DNA of 64,000 nt from Pantoea sp. CCBC3-3-1. GTDB taxonomy: Bacteria; Pseudomonadota; Gammaproteobacteria; Enterobacterales; Enterobacteriaceae. Below are positions 9,725 to 17,711 of this stretch, in pieces (the stretch's first letter is position 1; every line of letters begins with the position of its first letter). The DNA is taken from NCBI RefSeq assembly GCF_007981265.1, contig NZ_CP034363.1, forward strand, positions 868,001 through 932,000, in the 5' to 3' direction. The notes beneath the pieces are model-generated. The model saw only the letters and a list, made by a program, of their open reading frames with translations, was not told the origin of the DNA and did not search any database. A program made the position numbers and the translations under genes.

Positions 9725-10087
9725 ATGGAATACGAATTTTTACGGGATATCACCGGCGGCGTGAAGGTGCGCATGTCGATGGGACATGAAGCCGTCGGCC
9801 ACTGGTTTAATGAAGAAGCGGCAGACAATCTGGCTCTGCTGGATGAGGTTGAAGCCGCCGTCGCTGAAGTTAAAGGCAGCGAGCGTCAGTGGCAGCGCGT
9901 AGGGCGTGAATACACGATCTGGCTGGATGAAGAAGAAGTGATTATTCGCGCCAACCTGCTCAGCATCGAAGGCGACGAGATGGAGGAGGGCATGAGTTAC
10001 TACGACGAAGAAAGCTTGTGCTTCTGCGGCGTGGAGGATTTTCTGGCGGTGATTGCTGCCTACCGTGCTTTCTTGCAGGGAAGATAG
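9725..10087 (+). CDS. yacL: UPF0231 family protein YacL
   Basis: 120 residues, same length as E. coli YacL and colinear with it (start [20 protein letters not shown]; end [16 protein letters not shown]). It is a conserved acidic cytoplasmic protein without assigned function. In E. coli yacL lies directly between acnB and speD. Here it marks the left border of the 14-kb block that separates it from speD. The ATG at 9725 is preceded by TTGAGGTAAACAAC, a good ribosome binding site. Confidence 0.95.
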   Translation: MEYEFLRDITGGVKVRMSMGHEAVGHWFNEEAADNLALLDEVEAAVAEVKGSERQWQRVGREYTIWLDEEEVIIRANLLSIEGDEMEEGMSYYDEESLCFCGVEDFLAVIAAYRAFLQGR

Positions 10088-10223
10088 TTCCGGGCAAGGC
10101 AGGCCGGGCAACGTTCATTGCGGTTTTCGTCTCAGGCAACCGTTGTGCAGATCGCGCGTAAACGCCTGCCGATAGGGAGTCGAGCTGGCGGTTTCTATCC
10201 CGCCTGCCGCATTCATTCGTCCA

Positions 10224-11513
10224 TCAACGTTCGTAAGTATCGTTTTCCGTCAGCGTCATCGCTGGCGCATCCACATTAACCTGTTCAAAACGCAGATGGG
10301 TAACGCCAGCAATTTTACCAAACTCCTGCGCCTGCAAGTGAAGATGGCTGAAGGTAAGATTCTTGATCGGGCATTCTGCGGCACCTTCAATAAAAAATGC
10401 GCGGGAGAAGTTCTGCGGCTGAGTAAGCTGGCTGGTGATATGTGAAATAGTGATATTTTCCAACCGCGTTAATCCTTCAATGCCTTCCACGCCCTCGCTG
10501 AGTTTACGCCAGTGCAGCGGCCGATCGTCGCTGATTTTCTGACCATAGCTGTATTGCGGAAACCAGTTCAGCTGCATCATAAAAGGATAACAGACATCTT
10601 TCAGCGTCAGATGACGCACGATAATGTCTCGGATAAAGCCGCCGCGATTGCGGGCAGACTTGATGCGAAAGCCCACGCCGGTACCGAAGAAACGATTATG
10701 CTCAATAATCACTTTTTCGATGCCGCCAGAGGTTTCGCTGCCCAGCGTAATCCCGGACCCTTTATGCAATTCACAATCACGAATGATGATCTCACTGGCC
10801 TTTCTTGCCAGCGTCTGTGCTTCAGCGCCACGGCCTGATTTGACGCAGATATTGTCATCGTTGCAGGAAACCATGCAGCGCTCGACGCGTACATGCTGAC
10901 AGGAGTCGATATCAATACCGTCGGTGCTTGGGCCTGTGGAGTTGCTGACTTTTACGTTTTGCAAAATAACGTGTTTTGAATAGCAAAGATGAATATTCCA
11001 GAAGCCCGATTCGCGCGAAGTGAAACCGCTCAGTTCGACTTCATCGCTCTGATAAACCACCACGTTTCGCGGGCGCTCACATTCGTAATCCACTACCCAG
11101 CGCAGCCCTTGCTCGCTGTATTCCGCCAGCACACCGCTTTTTTCGTCATCGCCCCAGAATCGGTGCCACCAGACCGCGCCCTGGCCATCGACAGTGCCCG
11201 CGCCGGTGACTTTAACATTCCGACATTGATTGATATTGATGATTGCCGCAGGCCAGGGCATGTCAATTCCGGCGATACGAGTCTCGATTCTGCGGTAATC
11301 GACTAATTGCTGGCTGCCCAGCAACACTGCGCCTTCGGCCAGTTCCAGCGTCATATGGCTTTTTAAAAACAGTGAACCGGTGAGGAAACGGCCCGCCGGG
11401 ATCAGGACGCTGTCGCCAGGCGCAGCCCGGTCGATAGCGCGTTGAATGGCCTGGGTGGATAAAGTTGTTGCATCAGGAACCGCATCAAAATCTAAAACGT
11501 TTAAGACGGCCAT
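10224..11513 (-). CDS. Glycoside hydrolase family 28 protein (polygalacturonase-like), cytoplasmic
   Basis: 429 residues forming a right-handed beta-helix of the GH28 pectinase family. Catalytic aspartates appear as D198 (PSTDGIDIDS) and D219-D220 (SCNDDNICVKSG); the RIK motif is at 283-285 (GFRIKSARNRGG). The usual GHG motif reads GSG (252-254), so the histidine is replaced by serine. There is no signal peptide (MAVLNVLDFDAVPD is already the first helical turn), so it should act in the cytoplasm on imported oligogalacturonides or related pectic oligomers. It is convergent with yacL, and no transporter for oligogalacturonides is adjacent. It may cooperate with the sugar-acid cluster further right. 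Confidence 0.88.
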   Translation of the reverse strand: MAVLNVLDFDAVPDATTLSTQAIQRAIDRAAPGDSVLIPAGRFLTGSLFLKSHMTLELAEGAVLLGSQQLVDYRRIETRIAGIDMPWPAAIININQCRNVKVTGAGTVDGQGAVWWHRFWGDDEKSGVLAEYSEQGLRWVVDYECERPRNVVVYQSDEVELSGFTSRESGFWNIHLCYSKHVILQNVKVSNSTGPSTDGIDIDSCQHVRVERCMVSCNDDNICVKSGRGAEAQTLARKASEIIIRDCELHKGSGITLGSETSGGIEKVIIEHNRFFGTGVGFRIKSARNRGGFIRDIIVRHLTLKDVCYPFMMQLNWFPQYSYGQKISDDRPLHWRKLSEGVEGIEGLTRLENITISHITSQLTQPQNFSRAFFIEGAAECPIKNLTFSHLHLQAQEFGKIAGVTHLRFEQVNVDAPAMTLTENDTYER

Positions 11514-11656
11514 TTTTCCTGCCTTAAGGTAGATGAAACAGAGGAGAAACAGGTTCTGAATTTATCATTTTTAATACGCCGCGTTCTTGTGCAGGATCAG
11601 CGGAGACATTTTCGAATTGTCATCAGTCGAAAGTTCGATAATGAGGAGAAAGCAGG

Positions 11657-11867
11657 ATGAATAAATGGAATTTCAAACCTGAAAAGGTGGCGCAAGGCAG
11701 GCAGTGACCTGCCATTCAGAGATACACCCGATGGCATTGTGTCAGTGTTGGAATACAAAGAGTATGACTCGGCGATATTCCCATCTGACTGGAAGAACCC
11801 ATACATGTCGGATGATGACATGTTAGAAGTCTTATTGAACTTCGAGATTACACCTGAACCGCAATGA
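11657..11867 (+). pseudogene. Small acidic protein gene broken by a 4-base duplication
   Basis: A start ATG at 11657 follows AGGAG (11644-11648), but the frame stops after 16 codons. Downstream an open, protein-like stretch in another frame runs to TGA at 11865-11867 (DLPFRDTPDGIVSVLEYKEY, then SDWKNPYMSDDDMLEVLL). At the break the DNA reads GGCAGGCA (about 11697-11704). Removing one GGCA joins both parts into a single 68-residue acidic protein, beginning MNKWNFKPEKVAQGSDLPF. It is followed directly by a terminator. I do not recognise the family. Either a recent frameshift mutation or a sequencing error. Confidence 0.6.
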
Positions 11868-11873
11868 CTTAGA

Positions 11874-11901
11874 GAGGGCATGCAGGTGCCCCTCTTTTTT
11901 T
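11874..11901 (+). terminator. Rho-independent terminator after the broken small gene
   Basis: Hairpin GAGGGCA / TGCCCCTC with one bulge and a 6-base loop, followed by a run of T to 11901. The T-run overlaps the TAA that ends the restored frame of the convergent gene to the right. Confidence 0.7.
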
Positions 11902-12539
11902 AGCTCGCCATATCAGCGCCAAAGAGATTGGCATTTCGGATTAACACGTCCATTTCTCTTTTATTCGCACCGCTCTGCAATATATCAATGGGTGAGCGAC
12001 GAACGCCATTTCCATATATCAATCGGAGTCTTCAGTAGGTTCAAAATCATCATCGGATGAATGGCAGGATCGAAAGCACCCATAACCTCTTCGAACCCCG
12101 GCAGTAGTCCAGAATCGGTGAACTGAAAACGTGGATAGATAAAGTCGCCGTTCTGCTTAAAGGCAAGCAACTTGTTTTTTTTCACACGCGCGTGAACGCC
12201 CTGGCGAGAGATGCCAGGGATGTTTGCAACGTCATGTACCTTGAGCGTTCCTCCCATCTCCTGAAGCTGGTCGTAGAACTTCTCAAGATGCTCACGGCGA
12301 CGGCGATTCTTGCGTAACTCGCTGTCAGGCACGCGTGTATTTTGCTCCAGCATCGTGGTGTACAAGCGCTGAAACAGAGTCTTGTCATCCAGGCTGACAG
12401 CACCCATAGCCTCTGATTTATCTTCAAACTCAGGCATCAAGCCCAGAGCGATATTATTAATACGTTTGAGAAGATTCAGCTGGTATTCGTTTAAGCCAGT
12501 AGTAGCAGCCCGATCTTTAGCGATAGTTGCATTGCTCAT
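11900..12539 (-). pseudogene. Helix-turn-helix regulator with MbcA/Xre-antitoxin-like C-terminus, frameshifted
   Basis: From ATG at 12539 (strong site GGAGGTGCCAT) the frame runs to TGA at 11985 and encodes 184 residues. The middle part DVANIPGISRQGVHARVKKN looks like a DNA-binding helix-turn-helix, and GLLPGFEEVMGAFDPAIHP follows. The end WKWRSSLTH is not natural: a one-base shift near 12013 continues as GNGVRRSPIDILQSG and MDVLIRNANLFGADMAS to TAA at 11900-11902. This resembles the C-terminal domain of Xre/MbcA/ParS-type antitoxins (DUF2384-like). No RES-type toxin lies next to it. So the gene appears broken near its 3' end, or is read by frameshifting; the former is simpler. Confidence 0.62.
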
Positions 12540-12552
12540 ATGGCACCTCCAT

Positions 12553-12581
12553 TTGACCACTATCACATGCTCAGTTGACCA
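12553..12581 (-). promoter_or_regulatory. Direct repeats upstream of the frameshifted regulator; candidate autoregulatory operator
   Basis: TTGACCA occurs at 12553-12559 and again at 12575-12581, 22 bases apart (two helix turns), immediately before the ribosome binding site. Spacing and position fit an operator for the antitoxin-like regulator itself. No binding data can be inferred. Confidence 0.4.
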
Positions 12582-12705
12582 GTTTGTAAATTTAATTATC
12601 AATACTGGTAAAGCGGGGTTGAGCCTGGTCGCCCAGCTGCACAGTAAATGACGTCATGGCTCGCTGTTCAATGAGATAGATATTAAAATTAGCAATAACA
12701 AAGGA

Positions 12706-13383
12706 TTACAACGATGCTCCCCCACACAGCACCAGCTCCTGGCCGGTCATGGCATCGGCGGTGGGAGAGAGTAAAAAACTGACCAGTGCGGCAACCTCCT
12801 GCGGCTGGATGTAGCGCCCAATCGGCGGGAGTTTAGGGGGGGAGCTTTCGCGTCCAGGCTTAGTCAGCATCGGCGTTTCCGTTGCACCTGGCGCAACAAT
12901 ATTGGCCGTAATGCCGCGAGGAGCCAGCTCGGCCGCCCAGCTTCTGACCATACCTTTCATCGCCGATTTGGTGCTGACATACTGACTACGACCCGCCGCG
13001 CCGGTCGACGTGCGGCTGCCCAGTAAAACAATACGTCCTCCTTTTGGTAACTGCGCCACCAGCTCGTTAGCGAGGATCTCCGCGACCCGGATATGCAGGT
13101 GCCAAAGCTGTTCGCTAACGCCATCATCCAGCTCGCCCAGCTGCGCGGCCGTCATCATGCCTGCTGCATGAATAATGGCATCGACCGGCGGCAGCGTGGC
13201 CAGCGTCTGTTTTAATGCAGCAGTATCGAAAAGATCGACCGAACGCGAGGCAAAATGTGGATTATCGCGCTTAACCGCTGTACGACTGAGACCGGTCACG
13301 CGCCAGCCTTCAGCCAGCAGCTTATCGGTGACGGCCGCGCCAATACCGGAGCTGGCTCCGGTGACCAGGGCATGACGGTTCAT
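12706..13383 (-). CDS. Short-chain dehydrogenase/reductase
   Basis: 225 residues, classical SDR. The dinucleotide motif is TGASSGIG (8-15), the NAG-like motif HAAG (72-75) and the active-site YxxxK Y135-K139 (SQYVSTKSAMK), with a serine at 123 or 126. The C-terminus MTGQELVLCGGASL is typical. The start overlaps the stop of the preceding yhcH-type fragment by ATGA, so translation is likely coupled. It is the last gene of the minus-strand arm of the sugar-acid cluster. Substrate unknown; SDRs in such clusters usually oxidise or reduce a hydroxyl of a sugar acid. Confidence 0.87.
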   Translation of the reverse strand: MNRHALVTGASSGIGAAVTDKLLAEGWRVTGLSRTAVKRDNPHFASRSVDLFDTAALKQTLATLPPVDAIIHAAGMMTAAQLGELDDGVSEQLWHLHIRVAEILANELVAQLPKGGRIVLLGSRTSTGAAGRSQYVSTKSAMKGMVRSWAAELAPRGITANIVAPGATETPMLTKPGRESSPPKLPPIGRYIQPQEVAALVSFLLSPTADAMTGQELVLCGGASL

Positions 13384-13628
13384 CGCTTTTCCTCTTCCAG
13401 CACCACCTGAATATCCAGGTACTGGCGGTGAAATTCCGTATGGGGGCTTTCTGAGGGCGCGGTCTGCGCCACGCCGATTGTGCAGAACCCTGCTTCACCG
13501 ACCGGCTGGATTTTGCCGTCATCATGCGCTTGTAATATGGCAAGCTGGTACCCTGGCCTTGCCGGCAGATTGCTAAGCAGATGTGGCAAGGTTGCCAGCG
13601 GCAGCGTCGTTAAATGCCCGGTGATCAT
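13380..13628 (-). pseudogene. YhcH/YjgK/YiaL family protein, N-terminal half only
   Basis: 82 residues from the ATG at 13628. The family is a cupin-like protein of about 150 residues (NanQ/YhcH, YiaL) that helps process sialic and other sugar acids, for example as an anomerase. This copy matches through EFHRQYLDIQVVLEEEKR and then stops. The second half with its conserved proline/histidine strand is missing from all frames, because the SDR gene begins at once. Both borders are ATGA overlaps. The simplest reading is a deletion from mid-yhcH to just before the SDR start. The fragment is probably inactive but its translation may still be needed for coupling. Confidence 0.7.
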
Positions 13629-14812
13629 TGCTCCTCCTTTGCTGCCAGCACCCATGCCTCGCTGACGCGAACATATTTGATCGCCTGGCGGAAATACGTG
13701 TAAGCAATATGCAGCTCGCCGTTCACACCCTCTTTGATGGTCGGATAGGAGAATTCGCGGTTCAGCTTCTGCTGTGAGTTATTGGTCATACAGTAGCCGT
13801 CGCCTTCATCCAGATTGCGCTGCCACGGCCAGCTCTGGCCACCATCTTTCGAAATCGCCAGCGTCATTGGCGCTCGCGGCGCCCCCCAGAAAGCGGTCTT
13901 ACCGCGGTGCACAACGGGCTGCGTTGCGACGGCGACATCATCCTCATCTTCTATCTCATCGTATAAGGAGAGGCGGCGTTCACTGGCGCCTTCGGCGCTC
14001 ATGGCATTGAACACCAGCGCCAGATCGCCATTCGCCAGCGTCGTCACCTGGATCGACGAGTTGTTATTCGGCAGATCGGTTGGCTGCGGAACCGACCAGC
14101 TCTCGCCCCGATCGAAGGAGCGGCTGAGATAAATATGATCCGCCCAGCGGCTGCGGTACAGCGCCAGCAGGGAGCCATCCTTCAGCAGCGTAATGTTCAT
14201 ATGCACGCAACCGGTACTTTCCGGTACGGCAACATCCCGCCAGGTTCTGCCCTTATCGGAGGAGATTTTTACCGCGCTGGTGTCCGCGTTGCCGACCCAT
14301 TTTTCACCGGGCTGCGTCACGCAGTAAAACACCGGCAGCAGCCAGTTGCCGCCAGGAAGCACCACCACCGGCTGGCGGATAAAGGTGCCGGGCTTATCCA
14401 GCAGCGTGGCGATGGGCCCCCAGGTTTTGCCCAGATCGCCGGACTGGCGGAAGCGAACAATAGCGGTATCCTGATTGCCTGACTTCTGCGCGGTGTACAT
14501 TAGCCACAGTACGTTTTCGGGATCGAGAAACAGCACCGGGTTCTGCTCAGAACGGCTGCTGTCGTCGGAAAGCTTCAGCGGTTCGCTCCAGCGCTGGCTG
14601 CCTTTCGCCAGCCGTGAACACCAGACGGAAATATCCGCAATGCCTTCCTGAGTGCCGCCAAACCAGGTACAGAGCAGATCGCCATCCGGCAGCGGCAGCA
14701 GATTAGCCGCATGATTTTGTGGGCAGACGGAAGGCAGCATCGCCACTTGCAGGGCCGCATCATTGTCTGCGGGATGTACCAGGCCATCGCGTTCCACGGT
14801 TTGCTGAGTCAT
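13625..14812 (-). CDS. Sialidase-like (BNR / Asp-box) protein, cytoplasmic
   Basis: 395 residues from the ATG at 14812 (MTQQTVERDG), chosen over an ATG four codons earlier because GGAG lies six bases before it. Four Asp-boxes (S-x-D-x-G-x-T/S-W) are present: SGDLGKTW (124-131), SSDKGRTW (184-191), SFDRGESW (232-239) and SKDGGQSW (321-328), marking a six-bladed propeller of the sialidase superfamily (BNR_2). There is no signal peptide. The family hydrolyses sialic acids or related ulosonic acids, but several cytoplasmic members have no known substrate. It overlaps the yhcH fragment by ATGA and nearly abuts the upstream symporter, so it is co-transcribed with sugar-acid genes. A Neu5Ac pathway is unlikely: nanK, nanE, nagA and nagB are absent. 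Confidence 0.83.
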   Translation of the reverse strand: MTQQTVERDGLVHPADNDAALQVAMLPSVCPQNHAANLLPLPDGDLLCTWFGGTQEGIADISVWCSRLAKGSQRWSEPLKLSDDSSRSEQNPVLFLDPENVLWLMYTAQKSGNQDTAIVRFRQSGDLGKTWGPIATLLDKPGTFIRQPVVVLPGGNWLLPVFYCVTQPGEKWVGNADTSAVKISSDKGRTWRDVAVPESTGCVHMNITLLKDGSLLALYRSRWADHIYLSRSFDRGESWSVPQPTDLPNNNSSIQVTTLANGDLALVFNAMSAEGASERRLSLYDEIEDEDDVAVATQPVVHRGKTAFWGAPRAPMTLAISKDGGQSWPWQRNLDEGDGYCMTNNSQQKLNREFSYPTIKEGVNGELHIAYTYFRQAIKYVRVSEAWVLAAKEEQ

Positions 14813-14813
14813 A

Positions 14814-16229
14814 TCAGGCTCCACTTTTTTGCAGCGTGTTTTCGGTTTCTTTAACGGTTACGCGACGCGGGATCAGGTGGTCGATAACCATAATCACCGC
14901 TGGGGTGATCAGCGCGATATACATGTTGTTAATGCCAAAGGGATCGCCGAGCACAAACCAGACGGAGGTCATTACGCAGGCGCCAATCAAGCCCCAGTTG
15001 GCTCCACGCGCGCTTTTGAACATCGGCAGATAGAAGGCGATGATCGCCACCACGGAAATCGAAAGACGAATGGCGCGCGTAAAAAACGACAGCTTCAGCA
15101 CTTCCGGGACGAACAGCACAAAAATCAGCGGCGCAAAGCCAATCGCCAGCGACAGCAGACGCGTCATTTTAAATTCGCGCTCCGGTGTAGGATGACGATA
15201 CGGCACGTAAAAATCTTTCACGATCAATGACGCAATGGCCAGCGCGACGGTGCCGACGCTGACAAAGATCGAAGCCACCAGCGAAGTCGTCACGATGCCC
15301 GCCAGCCACGGATTCATATCCTGCAAGAATACCGGCAGCGCATACAGGCTGTTGATTTCAGGATGAAGGTACTTGGCCGCCACGCCAATTAGCGCAATCG
15401 CGAGGCCAATCGGCAGGCAGAAAAAGAACGCCACCCAAGTGGCACGGCGCGCGGCTGCCGGGCTTTTTGTCGAGGAGATCGCCTGAATCACGAACTGGGT
15501 ACAGAAGATCGACCCGATCGTGCCGATCAGCCAGGCCATAATGGTGCTGGCACCGACATGACCGTCCCACGTCCAGTAGAAATCCGGCATTTTTTGCACC
15601 ATTGGCGTAATGCCGCCGGTCATTTTCAGCGCCACACCAAGAATAATCAGAATGCCAATATATTTCAGCGCACTGTGCAGCATGGTCACCCATGCCATTC
15701 CTTTCATGCCGCCAAAAGCAAAATAGAACGTGCTGACGATAGCGGTAATAAAAGCGGCCACCGGCAGGTTTACTTTCAGCACGGTGGAAATCGCTGCCGC
15801 GCCGCTGACGTAGTTACCGACGTTCACCAGTAGCAGGGCGTAAATCATGATAAGGGAGATGATGTTTTTCGTGGTGCTACCGTACTTCTCGGCAATTGCG
15901 CCAGAAATGGTGATTTTTCCGGTGTTATAAATGCGTTTTACCAGCAGCAGGCCGAAAATCGGGAAGCCGATAGCGGCACCAATTACCGACCACGAGGCGG
16001 CAAAACCGTCTTCAAACGCCGCCTGGGCGGTACCCACGGTAGATTTGGCACCGATATATTCCGACATCAGCATTATCCCAACGATAAAGGCCGGCATGGA
16101 GCGCGCACCTTCCATAAAATCGCCGGAGCTTTTACTTCTTAACCGGAACGTTAGCCAGGTAGTAAACAAAATGTAGCCCACGACCATTACAATAATGATC
16201 AGCGTGCCCTGGTTGGAAAACTCTTTCAT
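14814..16229 (-). CDS. Sodium:solute symporter family transporter
   Basis: 471 residues with about 13 hydrophobic segments, SSS family (SLC5-like core). The motif RSMPAFIVGIMLMSEYIGAKSTVGTA (residues about 43-68, quoted only in part as MLMSEYIGAKSTVG) is typical of TM1 and the sodium site. It should import a carboxylate or sugar acid with sodium. Its stop lies one base before the start of the sialidase-like gene. It is the second transporter of the cluster, separated by 78 bases from the MFS gene. Family members include SiaT and PutP; the distance to either cannot be judged here. Confidence 0.87.
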   Translation of the reverse strand: MKEFSNQGTLIIIVMVVGYILFTTWLTFRLRSKSSGDFMEGARSMPAFIVGIMLMSEYIGAKSTVGTAQAAFEDGFAASWSVIGAAIGFPIFGLLLVKRIYNTGKITISGAIAEKYGSTTKNIISLIMIYALLLVNVGNYVSGAAAISTVLKVNLPVAAFITAIVSTFYFAFGGMKGMAWVTMLHSALKYIGILIILGVALKMTGGITPMVQKMPDFYWTWDGHVGASTIMAWLIGTIGSIFCTQFVIQAISSTKSPAAARRATWVAFFFCLPIGLAIALIGVAAKYLHPEINSLYALPVFLQDMNPWLAGIVTTSLVASIFVSVGTVALAIASLIVKDFYVPYRHPTPEREFKMTRLLSLAIGFAPLIFVLFVPEVLKLSFFTRAIRLSISVVAIIAFYLPMFKSARGANWGLIGACVMTSVWFVLGDPFGINNMYIALITPAVIMVIDHLIPRRVTVKETENTLQKSGA

Positions 16230-16307
16230 AGTGATGCCTCACAAAGAGTGTAAGCGCGCCGACCTTCAGGTTCTGTTCGCGCTTGTGTAGGGTTTAAGGA
16301 AAAGGGG

Positions 16308-17627
16308 TTAAACGCGCCCCATCGACACCTGGTGAGCCGGCAGTGAGTCGTGGTCGTCAATGGGTTCGACTTTGCCCATCAGGAACAGATAGTTAAGGAT
16401 GCCAATCACCACCAGCACGGCGGAGAAGACCAGCGCCCAGGTAAAGGAACCGGTCGCCGCAACGATAGCGCCGGTGACGATCGGCCCCACCGCGCCGCCC
16501 ATATTCGAGACGGTATTTTGCAAACCGGCGACGATAGAGACGCTGTTTTTCGGCGCAACGTCGCCGGGCAGCGCCCAGACTTGCGAAGCAGCGACCGTAG
16601 TGCCGGATTTCGCGACGCAGAGCAGAAAAACGGTCATAAAGACGGAGTCAGTAAAAGGCGCAAAACCAATACACAGCGCCATCAGCAGGCCAATGGTCAG
16701 GAACAGCTTGCGGGTGGCGGTCAGCGACAGCACTTTTTTATGCACTATCCGATCGGATGCCCAGCCAGCCGCGACCTCAATAATCATTCCGCACAGCAGC
16801 GGCAGGGCGGCAATCATTCCCATTTTGATAAAATCCATGCCTTTTTCTTTTACCAGGTAAGTCGGCAGCCAGGTAATAAAGAAATAGGAGGTGTAATTGA
16901 TGGTGAAGAAGCCGATGCACATCGCCCAGATATTGCGATAGCGCAGCAGCTTGTACCATTTCATCGGCTTCACGTTTTTGTCGCCGTGCTGGCGGGCCTG
17001 GCCCTGACGGATCAGATTTACTTCCTGCGGGCTGATGTACTTGTGATCTTCCGGGTTTTCCAAGTAGATAAAGTACCAGGCAATGACCCAGAACAACCCG
17101 ACGCCACCGATGACCAGGAAGGTCAGACGCCAGTCGAACAGATAAATTATCCAGACGATCAGCGGCATTGCCACCGCGCCGCCGAATTTTGAGGCGCTGT
17201 CGAACAGGCCGGAAACGGTAGCGCGCTCTTTATCCGGGAACCAGCGGGCGGTGATCCCGGCATTGCTCGGATAAGCCGCCGCTTCGCCCACGCCTAATGC
17301 CAGACGCAGTGCCAGCAGGGATTTAAAACCGGTCGCCAGCCCCATCATTGAGGTGGCGATAGACCACCAGGCGACTGCCAGACCCAGCCCTTTTTTCTGC
17401 CCGAAACGGTCGGCAAACCAGCCCGCCGGAATTTGTAGCAGCGAATAGGACCAGAAAAACGCCGCCATAATAAAGCCCATCATTTCAGGCTTGAGGCTTA
17501 GTTCGTCGATCAGATGGGGGGCGGCCGCAGACAGCACGGTGCGGTCGATATAGTTGATGGCAATCGCCAGCCACATCAGGCCAGCAATCCACCAGCGGAT
17601 ACGGGTGTTTCCTGCAACAGTATTCAT
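16308..17627 (-). CDS. MFS transporter, anion:cation symporter (GudP/ExuT-like) family
   Basis: 439 residues from the ATG at 17627; an ATG two codons earlier is possible. Twelve hydrophobic segments are visible, with the MFS loop motif GWFADRFGQKKG after TM2 and TRWFPDKERATVSG between TM4 and TM5, as in the ACS family that imports hexuronates, glucarate, galactonate and other sugar acids. In the cluster it would import an anionic sugar acid. The presence of both an SSS and an ACS carrier suggests two related substrates or a substrate and a breakdown product. Confidence 0.88.
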   Translation of the reverse strand: MNTVAGNTRIRWWIAGLMWLAIAINYIDRTVLSAAAPHLIDELSLKPEMMGFIMAAFFWSYSLLQIPAGWFADRFGQKKGLGLAVAWWSIATSMMGLATGFKSLLALRLALGVGEAAAYPSNAGITARWFPDKERATVSGLFDSASKFGGAVAMPLIVWIIYLFDWRLTFLVIGGVGLFWVIAWYFIYLENPEDHKYISPQEVNLIRQGQARQHGDKNVKPMKWYKLLRYRNIWAMCIGFFTINYTSYFFITWLPTYLVKEKGMDFIKMGMIAALPLLCGMIIEVAAGWASDRIVHKKVLSLTATRKLFLTIGLLMALCIGFAPFTDSVFMTVFLLCVAKSGTTVAASQVWALPGDVAPKNSVSIVAGLQNTVSNMGGAVGPIVTGAIVAATGSFTWALVFSAVLVVIGILNYLFLMGKVEPIDDHDSLPAHQVSMGRV

Positions 17628-17711
17628 AGTCATCGCCCGGTACAGAGGTTGTTATTATCCGGATCGCTGTCCGGCTTTTTAGTCGGGGCGGAAACGGCGC
17701 CCCGGGCTTTA

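Noticed and set aside
13625..14812. Sialic-acid (Neu5Ac) utilisation operon
   Set aside because: A sialidase-like gene, a NanA-superfamily aldolase and a YhcH fragment suggest it, but nanE, nanK, nagA and nagB are missing and the kinase/PdxA2 arm belongs to four-carbon acids.
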